Below, piece by piece: positions 24,637 to 32,872 of a DNA stretch of 64,000 nucleotides. The stretch's first letter is position 1. Each line of letters starts with the position of its first letter. Position numbers and translations under genes: made by a program. Below the pieces are notes generated by a model that saw only the letters and a list, made by a program, of their open reading frames with translations, was not told the DNA's origin and did no database searches. The DNA comes from Tatumella citrea (GTDB lineage: Bacteria; Pseudomonadota; Gammaproteobacteria; Enterobacterales; Enterobacteriaceae): the NCBI RefSeq assembly GCF_002163585.1, contig NZ_CP015579.1, forward strand, positions 310,001 to 374,000, written 5' to 3'.

Positions 24637-25815
24637 CGGGAAATTACCGGGAAATAGTAATTTCAGTGCAATATAAAAATATTTAAGCTGACAAGCTAAA
24701 ACCTAAAAATACAGGCCCGGCCGGAAAGTAAAATTATCGGTCAGACAGTGAAGCCAGAAGGAGGAGATGATGAAATTAACCAGGGAAATCTGCAGGTAAA
24801 TACTGAAGACAGGACTGCTTTTTTATTATTTTTTGGGAATGTTACCGATTCATTAGTGACCAGTGTATTGATGCCAACCATAAACGAACAAGCAATTTTA
24901 ATAAACAACTTCATTTTTCAAACGAATCATTTCGGCGTTAAAAACAAACTATATACCCAACAGAATTGTCTGACCTTGCCTTTTTTGTAACTTAATTGCG
25001 TTCAAAGATGTACAAATGTAACAGAAAGGTAGGCTTGCTTCACTATTATCGCTCGCCTGGTTTTGTTATTGATGTTCTGGTTTGTCTTAAGTTAATGATT
25101 TACATTAATAATTAACATTTTTTACTGGCAGGGCAGTGGTTAAATGTTGCCGCAGAGTTTCTCAGCACATAATTGGCTGTTTTTGTTCGATATCTGAATC
25201 ACTGACGGGTTATGCAATGCAGGATATGAAGCAGGTTGTGAAACGGTATCGGTTTTTCACTGTTACAGGTTAATGGCTGTTAATCACAGATCTTCGGAGG
25301 ATATTGCCCTAAATGCTGGCTCACTCAGTGACTCTGTTATCCCGGAAAGCCACCGGCTTTATCAACCGGTCTTAGCAATAAACGGCTGCTTATTACGGCG
25401 ACTGTCGCCCTTCAGGCTGTGGGATAGCTGCGGGGAAGGTCATCTGTCGGCTGGCCCGACAGCGGAATATCAGTGATGGTAGTCACAGAATCAACCGGTA
25501 AGAGAGTGGCCTGATTGACAGGGATCGATATCAGCGTATTTTTTTATTTATATCTGAGAACCTGGTTCGTATATGTGAACATCTGTCTGATTTAAGCCCT
25601 GATGACTACCTGCATGACTATTTTCGGTGCTATGAGTGAGCCGGTGAAGCGGAATCTGTTTCACCGGCAGCAGTGTTTGTGTGCAATGGCGATTATCAGT
25701 GGCGCTCACCACCGGCTGTCCGGGCATATTTCTGAGTAAAGAGTGCAGCAGAGAACATATAGAGGCAGGTGCCGGGCCATTTTTCATTACCTGCACAAGC
25801 TATTATGAGGATTCG
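24637..25815. other. 1.2-kb stretch without a supportable gene
   Basis: Between the AraC-like regulator and the sugar isomerase. Frames of 80 and 67 codons occur on the plus strand but lack recognisable composition or similarity. A strong GGAGGAG site at about 24759 precedes only a ten-codon frame (MMKLTREICR). The stretch may hold regulatory regions for both flanking genes and decayed sequence; I see no RNA gene or repeat. Confidence 0.4.
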
Positions 25816-26664
25816 ATGGACAACAAATTAATTATTGGCGTCAACACCGCGATGTTCGATGGCTGGGATCTGGACACCGCCTTTGCGGTGATTAAAAAAT
25901 CCGGGTTTAAGTTCGTGGAGCTTGCCTATAACCAGGGCTATGTCGGCAATCTGAATGCTGCGTTGTTCGAAGATGAACATGCCCGTCATGTGAAGGAGTT
26001 GCTGGAAAAACATCAGTTGGGAATGCATGCACTCGGCTGTACGGTACCTCTGTCGGGTGAAGATGCCATTGATCAGTTCTCTGCCCGCATCCGTTTTGCC
26101 GGTAAACTTGGCGTCAAATATCTGAATATCTCCCCGGGTAAACAGGAATTTCACGACATTATCGTCAGTAACCTGAAACAACTGGCACCTCTGGCCCGTG
26201 AACATAATTGCATTATCTGTCTGGAAAATGGCGGCGATCCTAATTACAACTTTATGACCTGTGCCGAAGAGGTATTTGCGGCGCTGGATGAAATTGCACA
26301 GGACTCTGTGGGTCTGAACGTTGATCCGGGAAATACCTTATCGATGAGAAGTGATATCGACCCGATTGCTGATGCAATAGCTATGCTGCCGCGTGCGACT
26401 CATTTTCATGTAAAGGATGTGCAGAAACGCAATGGCGAATACCGTTTCCCGGCTATCGGTCAGGGAGATCTGGATTACCGGCAGATTCTGGTGGAACTGG
26501 CTGAGCGGCAGATCCCGTGCAGTCTGGAAATTCCACTGCGTATGCATCGTAAAGCCGATACTTTCCCGGTGAGATCCGAAGACAAAGTCTCATTAGAGCG
26601 CATCACCGAAGTACTGGCAGATTCCAGAAAATATATTGAGAGTGTGGTCGGATATTCACTGTAG
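25816..26664 (+). CDS. Sugar isomerase/epimerase family TIM-barrel protein
   Basis: A 282-aa xylose-isomerase-like TIM barrel (AP endonuclease family 2). Visible pieces are the first strand KLIIGVNTAMF, SGFKFVELAY, strands with GVKYLNISPGKQ and CIICLENGGDPNY (probable metal Glu), GLNVDPGNTL, ATHFHVKDVQ (metal-binding His/Asp) and PCSLEIPLRMHRK. Such enzymes isomerise or epimerise keto-sugars and hydroxypyruvate-type compounds with a divalent metal. ATG 25816 was chosen because GAGG precedes it and the protein then begins right at the first strand. An IclR-family gene converges on it from downstream. Its substrate may connect with the lar/kdgT cluster upstream, but this is inference. Confidence 0.75.
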   Translation: MDNKLIIGVNTAMFDGWDLDTAFAVIKKSGFKFVELAYNQGYVGNLNAALFEDEHARHVKELLEKHQLGMHALGCTVPLSGEDAIDQFSARIRFAGKLGVKYLNISPGKQEFHDIIVSNLKQLAPLAREHNCIICLENGGDPNYNFMTCAEEVFAALDEIAQDSVGLNVDPGNTLSMRSDIDPIADAIAMLPRATHFHVKDVQKRNGEYRFPAIGQGDLDYRQILVELAERQIPCSLEIPLRMHRKADTFPVRSEDKVSLERITEVLADSRKYIESVVGYSL

Positions 26665-26724
26665 CAGTCATCCACAATATCCGTTCCCCGTCAGTAATGG
26701 CGGGGAGAGTAGTGATCCGGCAGA

Positions 26725-27522
26725 TCAGGGATAAAGTGTTTTACCGCGAAACCCCAGTTGCCGGGATATCTCCAGTGCGGTCGCGTTGATGCTGTTGCCA
26801 TAACGTTCTGAATCTCCGGCTTTCATAGCCGGTAGCATGCAGGAAATACTGATAGCGCAAACGGCCTGGCCGGAATAGTCATATACCGGTGCTGCCACAC
26901 AATAAGTGATGGTGGCCCGTTCAGCATTATCAATCGCATAACCCCGCAGCCTGATCTGTTGCAGGTCATTTTGCAGTGAGGGCAGACTGGTGTGGGTAGT
27001 TTCGGTAAAAGGCTGATGCTGTGACTGATACTTCTGCCAGATATCACTGACCTTGTCCGTCGGATAGGTGGCAAGCAGTGCCTTCCCCAGCCCGGTGCAG
27101 TACATCGGTCCGCGAGAACCCACAGTGTTAGCAAATCTGGCAAGATTTCGTTCTTTTTCGACCCTGTCCAGATAAACCACTTCACCGTCATTCTCAATGG
27201 CCAGAAATACCACTTCATTGGTTTCGCTGCTGAGCTTTTCCAGCAGAGGCCGCGCTATCTGATGAAATCCGGAGCGTTGTAAAACACTCATGCCGATCTC
27301 AAATACCTTAATTCCCAGACGGAAGGTTTTTAAATCTTCGTTATCATATTCCACCACTCCGGTAGCCATCAGCGTATACACCAGTTCATAGGTACTGCTT
27401 TTGGGCAGGTGTAAATATTCACTGATTTCCTGTTGGGTCGGAGCTTTTTCACAACCGGAAAGAAATTCCAGTAACTGAACCGCCCGGGAGGCAGATTTAT
27501 TCAGTCGAAGAGAGGTTGTCAT
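26725..27522 (-). CDS. IclR-family transcriptional regulator
   Basis: A 265-aa IclR regulator. The N-terminal winged helix (about 10-65) contains RAVQLLEFLSGCEKAPTQQEI and LPKSSTYELVYTLMATGVV, and the C-terminal effector-binding domain contains GPMYCTGLGKALLATYPTDK and GYAIDNAERATITYCVAAPVYD, typical of the family. IclR proteins generally repress catabolic genes until a small acid binds. It converges with the TIM-barrel gene and lies upstream-divergent of araE, so either may be its target. The ATG at 27522 follows a weak ribosome-binding site. Confidence 0.85.
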   Translation of the reverse strand: MTTSLRLNKSASRAVQLLEFLSGCEKAPTQQEISEYLHLPKSSTYELVYTLMATGVVEYDNEDLKTFRLGIKVFEIGMSVLQRSGFHQIARPLLEKLSSETNEVVFLAIENDGEVVYLDRVEKERNLARFANTVGSRGPMYCTGLGKALLATYPTDKVSDIWQKYQSQHQPFTETTHTSLPSLQNDLQQIRLRGYAIDNAERATITYCVAAPVYDYSGQAVCAISISCMLPAMKAGDSERYGNSINATALEISRQLGFRGKTLYP

Positions 27523-27652
27523 CAGAATATCTCGTTATTATGATTTTGGAATCTAGCATAGTAAAAAACCGAAAGTCAATTGAGTGGATAGCTGAAAATA
27601 AGACTAAATATGTAAATTTATCAATGACTTGTTTTTTCCATGATGCTTAATA

Positions 27653-27760
27653 TTAATTTAATCGCCAAAACCGCAAGGGGGGAACTATTATTGAACCAGA
27701 TATCGCGATGGCTACGAATAATATAATTCCTGCTGAAATACGGTTAGCCCGATATTTCAT
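27653..27760 (-). CDS. Possible small membrane protein (35 aa)
   Basis: A 35-codon frame, MKYRANRISAGIILFVAIAI continuing SGSIIVPPLRFWRLN. It has an AGGAG ribosome-binding site 7 nt before the ATG and a single hydrophobic segment flanked by basic residues. It lies upstream of the IclR gene on the same strand. The combination of strong ribosome-binding site and a clean membrane segment makes it worth listing, but conservation is unknown and chance cannot be excluded. Confidence 0.35.
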   Translation of the reverse strand: MKYRANRISAGIILFVAIAISGSIIVPPLRFWRLN

Positions 27761-27960
27761 CCAATAACTCCTGCTGGTCATTCGCCGTTCTCCCGGTGAG
27801 GTCAGGAAAATACTCCATATCTTTCCGGCTACTTACCTGATGTTCTGTGGCTTTCCATTCCCCTGAAATGCAGCACAGCTGCTGTGCTTTGTAGATTTTC
27901 AGGAGAACAGTGAATTATGTCATTATGTTACAGAGTTTGTGTAATCTCCCGCCAGATGAG

Positions 27961-28027
27961 TGAGATCTCCGTCACAGGAGTATCTGTTTCAGTTGAATTG
28001 TCCATATACGTGGATGCTTAGTCTCTA
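27961..28027 (+). promoter_or_regulatory. Candidate CRP and AraC sites upstream of araE
   Basis: TGAGA-N6-TCACA (27961-27976) matches the CRP consensus with one mismatch. CAGTTGAATTGTCCATA (27990-28006) matches the AraC half-site TAGC-N7-TCCATA at eight of ten fixed positions. A weaker repeat (28011-28027) starts 21 bp later, the spacing of araI1-araI2. The arrangement resembles the E. coli araE promoter. Confidence 0.55.
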
Positions 28028-28089
28028 ACCCCCCGGGATGTCTGCTTTGTAAGCTGGCTCAATATTACATGCTGAATAAGCGGGGCTTA

Positions 28090-29511
28090 ATGATGTCTCA
28101 TGTAAACCATGTGGTTGAATATGGTGCTGACCACCAGTCAAAAGTCAGAAAAATGAATATGTTCGTTTCGGTTTCTGCGGCGCTGGCCGGGTTACTGTTT
28201 GGGCTGGATATCGGGGTGATTTCCGGGGCACTGCCGTTTATTACCGAACACTTCCAGCTCTCCGGGCATCAGCAGGAGTGGGTGGTGAGCAGTATGATGC
28301 TGGGCGCGGCATTGGGGGCACTGTGTAATGGCTGGGTTTCGCACCGTCTGGGGCGTAAATACAGCCTGATGGCGGGTGCCGTGCTGTTTATTATCGGTTC
28401 TCTCGGTTCTGCTTTTGCCAGCGGAGTGGATATGTTGCTGGCGTTCAGGGTGTTGCTGGGACTGGCGGTAGGCATCGCGTCCTACAGTGCACCACTGTAT
28501 CTTTCAGAAATGGCGACGGAGCAGGTGCGTGGCAAGATGATTAGCCTGTACCAGCTGATGATCACCTTCGGGATTGTTGTGGCGTTTTTGTCGGATACCG
28601 TTTTTAGTTTTAGCGGCAACTGGCGAGCCATGCTGGGGGTTCTGGCGATCCCTGCAGTGGTACTGCTGTTTATGGTGATTTTCTTGCCGAACAGCCCGCG
28701 CTGGCTGGCGGCAAAAGGGTTGCATGTTGAAGCGGAAGAAGTGTTGCGTATGCTGCGTGACACCTCGGAAAAGGCCCGCCAGGAGCTGAACGAAATCAGG
28801 GAAAGCCTGCGAATGAAACAGGGAGGTTTTGCGTTGTTCAGAAGCAACCCGAATGTCCGGCGGGCGGTATTTCTGGGGATGGTGTTGCAGGGAATGCAGC
28901 AGTTTACCGGGATGAATATCATCATGTATTACGCGCCACAGATTTTTAAAATGGCTGGATTCCAGAGCACTCAACAGCAGATGATTGCCACCGTGGTTGT
29001 CGGGCTGACATTTATGTTTGCCACCTTTATCGCAGTGTTTACCGTGGATAAGGCTGGCAGAAAACCGATTCTTAAAATTGGCTTCAGTGTGATGGCATTT
29101 GCAACCCTTGTTCTGGGGTATTGCCTGATGAAAGCCGGGGCAGGGCAGATCAGCTCAGGATTGTCATGGGTCTCTGTCGGAATGACCATGCTGTGTATTG
29201 GTGGTTATGCGATGAGCGCCGCACCGGTGGTGTGGATCCTTTGTTCTGAAATTCAGCCGCTGAAATGCCGTGACTTCGGTATTACCTGTTCTACCACCAC
29301 AAACTGGGTAGCAAATATGATTATCGGTGCGACCTTCCTGTCGTTACTGAGTTCGATTGGTGCTGCGGGGACTTTCTGGCTGTACACCGGCTTTAATTTG
29401 CTGTTTATCGTTATCACCTTTCTGCTGGTGCCGGAAACTAAAGGGATTACTCTGGAACATATTGAGAGAAACCTGATGGCCGGGAAAAAACTGCGTGATC
29501 TGGGGCAGTAA
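28090..29511 (+). CDS. araE: AraE arabinose:proton symporter
   Basis: A sugar-porter MFS protein with 12 membrane segments that is very close to E. coli AraE over its whole length: [20 protein letters not shown], the loop motif [21 protein letters not shown] with the [20 protein letters not shown] loop, [14 protein letters not shown], and the C-terminal [12 protein letters not shown]. It imports L-arabinose with a proton. ATG 28090 is preferred over 28069 because a GGGG stretch precedes it and the family has a short N-terminus. No araC or araBAD gene is in the window, so its regulator is presumably elsewhere. Confidence 0.9.
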   Translation: MMSHVNHVVEYGADHQSKVRKMNMFVSVSAALAGLLFGLDIGVISGALPFITEHFQLSGHQQEWVVSSMMLGAALGALCNGWVSHRLGRKYSLMAGAVLFIIGSLGSAFASGVDMLLAFRVLLGLAVGIASYSAPLYLSEMATEQVRGKMISLYQLMITFGIVVAFLSDTVFSFSGNWRAMLGVLAIPAVVLLFMVIFLPNSPRWLAAKGLHVEAEEVLRMLRDTSEKARQELNEIRESLRMKQGGFALFRSNPNVRRAVFLGMVLQGMQQFTGMNIIMYYAPQIFKMAGFQSTQQQMIATVVVGLTFMFATFIAVFTVDKAGRKPILKIGFSVMAFATLVLGYCLMKAGAGQISSGLSWVSVGMTMLCIGGYAMSAAPVVWILCSEIQPLKCRDFGITCSTTTNWVANMIIGATFLSLLSSIGAAGTFWLYTGFNLLFIVITFLLVPETKGITLEHIERNLMAGKKLRDLGQ

Positions 29512-29531
29512 TTTCCGCTAACCGGCAGGAT

Positions 29532-29559
29532 GCGGCGCTGTAAATTTTCGCAGCGCCGC
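29532..29559. terminator. Hairpin between convergent araE and zinc-finger gene
   Basis: GCGGCGCTG (29532-29540) and CAGCGCCGC (29551-29559) form a 9-bp GC-rich stem with a 10-nt loop in the 60-bp gap between convergent genes. T-runs are weak on both sides. Confidence 0.55.
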
Positions 29560-29571
29560 AGTGAAAACTGG

Positions 29572-31254
29572 CTAAAACTGTCCGATAAAATGCAAAATCT
29601 GCCGGGCCTGAGTTTCAAAGGGGATCACGTCAAACAGTGATCCCGACGGCGTCAGCCAGATCGGCAACAGGGCCAGTAATATTCCGCTCAACAGCAGGCT
29701 GGTGACCAGGCTGAGCAACCAGCGATGGCGCCCCCCTCCTTTTGCCAGACTCCACTGTGACCATTCCGGGCCATGGCACTGTCTGGCCCGAAAACGGAGC
29801 CAGCCATAGCCAAGCGCCGGGATGATCAGACCCGAGACCGCAGTAAATAATCCACAATAACGTCCCAGTAATTCCAGAGAGGCCAGAATATGATGTTGAC
29901 TATCCCAGCGGGTAAAAGGCGTCAGGTAGACTCTGCCTGAGTCTGGAATAGGAAACCAGGCATGATTCAATGCGGTAAATAACGGCATCAGCAGCCAGCT
30001 GAGCAGGCTGCTGAAAATAATCCATTTGATCACTGACCAGTTCTGAATCGCCCGGCTCAGCGAACGCAGGCTGGAGAGCGACTCTTCGATGTAAGGTTCT
30101 GACAAACTCCGGTTCAGTTGCTCACTCAGCAATTTCCCGCTCAGACCTTTGGCGTTGCCCTGCAACATCTGTTGATGGGATTCCGATTCCATAAACGTCC
30201 GGAGCGTCTTGCGGCTGAAACAGGCGATAAACGGGTTCAGGAGCCGGCTCTTTTTGCTGACAAGAACCAGCTCATCCAGGTCGCCTTTCAGCATGCGCTC
30301 AACCACATGCCCGGAGTCGAGAATCTGTGGATCACTACCATAGATTATCCAGTGGATGACCTGCTCGTCACTGTGCAACTGCGGCAGCGGGCTGTCCAGT
30401 CTGGCAAACGGAACGCTGGCATCGAACAGAAAATTCACCTGATAATGCTCTTCATCCGTATTGTCAGAGATCAGCACAAGTTGACCCACCTGTTCAAGGT
30501 CAGGCAGGCCGGTTTTGTATAACCCGTCTTTAACATACTGCGGAACATCACTATTAAAGTAGACCAACTGATAGTCCGGAATAACCACGGTCTGCAGGCG
30601 GGTGATCTCGCTGAGTACACCGGTACCATTACAGGGGGAGCAGCTCTGATGGCCTGAACCGCCGCACTGACGACAACTGATTTTTCCGCTGCCGTAACAG
30701 GATGAGCAGGAGACATAGACATTCTCGTAACGGTTTTGTTTGGTGTAATGGTCGTAATGCGTCCGCTGTTCTGTGATCTGGCCACTGCCGCCACAGCCGT
30801 GACAGCTATTTTTGCCGGAACCTGAACAGCCGGAACAACTGATCCTGCCACGGCCGTGGCAGTTATGACAATCTTCGGTATGGCACAGCTGACGCGGATG
30901 TGAGTAGATGACCGTTGCCTGGCGCAACTCCCCATATTGCTGTGAGAGTACTAATGCCCTGGCTTCACGCAGCGTTTCTGTGCGTGACCAGACGGCACTG
31001 CTCTCTGCTTTCAGGGCCTGAGAATATTCACTGGCATGGGTAAATACCCGACGATTTTCACCGGCAGAAATGTACCCTGGCTGGGTGGTGCGCTGTTCCT
31101 GCAGGCGAAAACCCAGTTGCAGGTGGATCCGGAAGGCAAAATTCACAAACTCCTTTACTGTCAGTTCGATTTTTTCCGGGACCAGCCGGGTAGAGGTTTC
31201 AGTAAAGTCCTGTATTACTCTTTTGCCGACGGTAAGCCAGGCCTCTTGTTCCAT
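29572..31254 (-). CDS. Membrane protein with six DnaJ-type zinc-finger repeats
   Basis: A 560-aa protein of unknown role. Residues about 125-215 carry six CxxCxGxG repeats (CHNCHGRG, CSGCSGSG, CHGCGGSG, CSSCYGSG, CRQCGGSG, CSPCNGTG), the zinc-binding module of DnaJ, but there is no J domain. The N-terminal 120 residues and the middle domain (about 220-390) are not recognised. The C-terminal part has about three membrane segments (near 407-427, 455-480 and 512-535). The cysteine-rich part probably faces the cytoplasm. It is monocistronic and followed by a hairpin shared with araE. It may bind unfolded or membrane proteins by analogy with DnaJ zinc fingers. No partner gene is evident. Confidence 0.7.
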   Translation of the reverse strand: MEQEAWLTVGKRVIQDFTETSTRLVPEKIELTVKEFVNFAFRIHLQLGFRLQEQRTTQPGYISAGENRRVFTHASEYSQALKAESSAVWSRTETLREARALVLSQQYGELRQATVIYSHPRQLCHTEDCHNCHGRGRISCSGCSGSGKNSCHGCGGSGQITEQRTHYDHYTKQNRYENVYVSCSSCYGSGKISCRQCGGSGHQSCSPCNGTGVLSEITRLQTVVIPDYQLVYFNSDVPQYVKDGLYKTGLPDLEQVGQLVLISDNTDEEHYQVNFLFDASVPFARLDSPLPQLHSDEQVIHWIIYGSDPQILDSGHVVERMLKGDLDELVLVSKKSRLLNPFIACFSRKTLRTFMESESHQQMLQGNAKGLSGKLLSEQLNRSLSEPYIEESLSSLRSLSRAIQNWSVIKWIIFSSLLSWLLMPLFTALNHAWFPIPDSGRVYLTPFTRWDSQHHILASLELLGRYCGLFTAVSGLIIPALGYGWLRFRARQCHGPEWSQWSLAKGGGRHRWLLSLVTSLLLSGILLALLPIWLTPSGSLFDVIPFETQARQILHFIGQF

Positions 31255-31632
31255 GGTGATGTCCCGTTTTCACTGAAAGATTTTGGTAGCCAGTTTTGTA
31301 TCAACCGCAGTCGCCGGGGAGATCAGTCACCTCCCGGCCGGAGAAGGTAGCTGACTTAGCGCTACCGGATAATTATTTGATTACATAGTTAACTATTTCT
31401 TTACAATACTGTCAGGTGACGGTTCAGGCAAATGGTTTATCACTATGAATTCATAGATGATTTATCCCTGTATTCTGTAGGGGGGGCTGATTCTGTGATT
31501 AAGTTTCTGATTCAGTTGGCGGGTGTTGTTGGTCTGAGGGCGACACCGGCTGTTACAAAACCAGCCAGTCCGGTGAGACATTGTGTAATAAAGCTCTGAT
31601 ACTCTGAGAAAAACCCTACAACAGGAGCAATA
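31255..31632. other. 378-bp intergenic stretch
   Basis: Divergent promoter region between the zinc-finger membrane protein (minus) and the darcynin gene (plus). I see no further gene, repeat or clear operator. Confidence 0.3.
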
Positions 31633-31953
31633 ATGATTACTGTCTTTGTTTTGCTGAAAACCACGACCGCCTGGCTGCGGCTGCCAAGAAAAGAAAGAAA
31701 CCGGATTGCAGACAGGGTGATGGCAGAGGTACTGAGTGACGGGAAAGTGACACTCAGAATGTTCGACGCGGAGGCATTTACTACCCGTTGTACTGATGTT
31801 GCGATGTTTCAGGCTGAGGATATGCAGTCATTTTATTACTCAATTGAAAGGCTGCGTGACTCAGAATTGATTACCACCCCTTACTTTGAAATTGCCGAAA
31901 TTATCCCGACGATTGAAGATGGCTTTAAAGAGTTTGAAAAACAGACTCACTGA
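31633..31953 (+). CDS. Darcynin-family protein (106 aa)
   Basis: A small protein with the darcynin family pattern: the opening strand ITVFVLLKTTTAWLRLP, the segment VTLRMFDAEAFTTRCTDVAMF, and the end YFEIAEIIPTIEDGFKEF. The fold is likely a ferredoxin-like alpha/beta dimer similar to antibiotic-biosynthesis monooxygenases. No biochemical role is known to me. AACAGGAGC precedes the ATG. It is a single gene followed by the bidirectional terminator of the first DUF1471 cassette. Confidence 0.75.
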   Translation: MITVFVLLKTTTAWLRLPRKERNRIADRVMAEVLSDGKVTLRMFDAEAFTTRCTDVAMFQAEDMQSFYYSIERLRDSELITTPYFEIAEIIPTIEDGFKEFEKQTH

Positions 31954-31994
31954 TCCTTCCCCCTTGTCTGATGACCATTTCCGCATAAGCAAAA

Positions 31995-32010
31995 GCCGCC
32001 CGTAGGCGGC
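31995..32010. terminator. Bidirectional terminator of DUF1471 copy 1 and darcynin
   Basis: GCCGCC (31995-32000), loop CGTA, GGCGGC (32005-32010), with AAAA before and CTTTT after. It can terminate the darcynin transcript on the plus strand and DUF1471 copy 1 on the minus strand. Confidence 0.8.
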
Positions 32011-32034
32011 CTTTTGCACGGTACAGAAATGCTG

Positions 32035-32244
32035 TTATTTATTCAGTTCAGCCGTCATATGCACCTGATTACCGTAGTGAGCTTCGGTAATGCTGTAACT
32101 GCTACCTGCGGCTTTGGCCTGAGCAGCAATTTTCGCTTCGGCACCGTCCAGAGTCGAGGCGGTTGCGGTGACCGTCTGGGCAAAAGCACCGGCAGAAATA
32201 ACAGATAACAGAACAACAGCAGCAATATTTTTGATGGTTTTCAT
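32035..32244 (-). CDS. Secreted DUF1471 protein, paralogue copy 1 (69 aa)
   Basis: A 69-aa preprotein: signal peptide MKTIKNIAAVVLLSVISAGA ending AFA, then a mature domain of about 47 residues (VTATASTLDGAEAKIAAQA, KAAGSSYSITEAHYGNQVHM). The DUF1471 helix-strand pattern is complete but short. It differs from copy 2 at one residue (Val/Ala in the signal peptide). A GAGGAAAC ribosome-binding site precedes the ATG, and a conserved palindrome stands about 30 bp further upstream. Family members are periplasmic stress proteins. Why four copies are kept is unknown. Confidence 0.8.
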   Translation of the reverse strand: MKTIKNIAAVVLLSVISAGAFAQTVTATASTLDGAEAKIAAQAKAAGSSYSITEAHYGNQVHMTAELNK

Positions 32245-32275
32245 GATTGTTTCCTCAGCATAAATTTGTTGGTGT

Positions 32276-32290
32276 GGGACGTTCTGTCCC
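32276..32290 (-). promoter_or_regulatory. 5'-UTR palindrome, DUF1471 copy 1
   Basis: GGGAC-GTTCT-GTCCC. Together with GGAC arms in copies 2 and 3 and GGAAC/GTTCC arms in copy 4 it shows a compensated base-pair change, so pairing or palindromy is conserved. It lies between the presumed promoter (TTGATT-N17-TAGCTA on the minus strand) and the ribosome-binding site. Confidence 0.6.
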
Positions 32291-32408
32291 GATGAAAGTT
32301 ATGCTACGCCAGGAAGCGGTAGGTGAATAGCTAAGCTTATTGTTGTATCGAATCAAAAAAACTGAATGATTGAGAAACGGTGTTGCTGCGATCTGCAGAC
32401 AGGCAAAA

Positions 32409-32424
32409 GCCGCCCGTAGGCGGC
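32409..32424 (-). terminator. Terminator of DUF1471 copy 2
   Basis: GCCGCC-CGTA-GGCGGC, identical to the copy 1 terminator. On the minus strand the stem is followed by TTTTGC. Confidence 0.75.
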
Positions 32425-32448
32425 CTTTTGCACGGTACAGAAACGCTG

Positions 32449-32658
32449 TTATTTATTCAGTTCAGCCGTCATATGCACCTGATTACCGTAGTGAGCTTCG
32501 GTAATGCTGTAACTGCTACCTGCGGCTTTGGCCTGAGCAGCAATTTTCGCTTCGGCACCGTCCAGAGTCGAGGCGGTTGCGGTGACCGTCTGGGCAAAAG
32601 CACCGGCAGAAATAACAGATAACAGAGCAACGGCAGCAATATTTTTGATGGTTTTCAT
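32449..32658 (-). CDS. Secreted DUF1471 protein, paralogue copy 2 (69 aa)
   Basis: The tandem twin of copy 1. The mature part is identical (VTATASTLDGAEAKIAAQA to TAELNK) and one signal-peptide residue differs (Ala for Val). Ribosome-binding site, palindrome, promoter region and terminator are the same as in copy 1, so both are expected to be expressed in the same way. The pair lies downstream of the STAND gene on the same strand, but each has its own promoter-like region and terminator. Confidence 0.8.
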   Translation of the reverse strand: MKTIKNIAAVALLSVISAGAFAQTVTATASTLDGAEAKIAAQAKAAGSSYSITEAHYGNQVHMTAELNK

Positions 32659-32689
32659 GATTGTTTCCTCAGCATAAATTTGTTGGTGT

Positions 32690-32704
32690 GGGACGTTCTG
32701 TCCC
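32690..32704 (-). promoter_or_regulatory. 5'-UTR palindrome, DUF1471 copy 2
   Basis: GGGAC-GTTCT-GTCCC, identical to copy 1 and at the same distance from the start codon. Confidence 0.6.
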
Positions 32705-32872
32705 GATGAAAGTTATGCTACGCCCGGAAACGGTTGGTGAATAGCTAAGCTTATTGTTGTATCGAATCAAAAAAACTGAATGAATAAAAAGCGGTGTTCC
32801 GGCCACCGAAAAACGAGGATTATCCCGTCATTCAGGCCGGAAATTCAGTGATAGCGGTTAACTGTTTGCCAG

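Larger units (their letters stand above)
31989..32369 (-). repeat. DUF1471 cassette, tandem copy 1 (381 bp)
   Basis: Nearly identical to 32403-32783 at an offset of 414 bp. The unit includes terminator, gene, 5'-UTR palindrome and promoter region. Only a few substitutions separate the two copies, so the duplication is recent or maintained by gene conversion. Confidence 0.9.
32403..32783 (-). repeat. DUF1471 cassette, tandem copy 2 (381 bp)
   Basis: The second unit of the tandem pair, same structure and orientation as 31989-32369. Similarity fades after ACTGAATGA at 32783. Confidence 0.9.

Noticed and set aside
24748..24990. 80-codon plus-strand frame in the 24.6-25.8 kb gap
   Set aside because: No ribosome-binding site for its own start, no family resemblance, and the better site nearby serves only a ten-codon frame.
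25273..25476. 67-codon plus-strand frame before the sugar isomerase
   Set aside because: No clear ribosome-binding site and no recognisable domain; composition is that of non-coding sequence.
30118..30522. 134-codon frame opposite the zinc-finger membrane protein gene
   Set aside because: A shadow of the minus-strand gene, which has clear domain structure throughout this interval.
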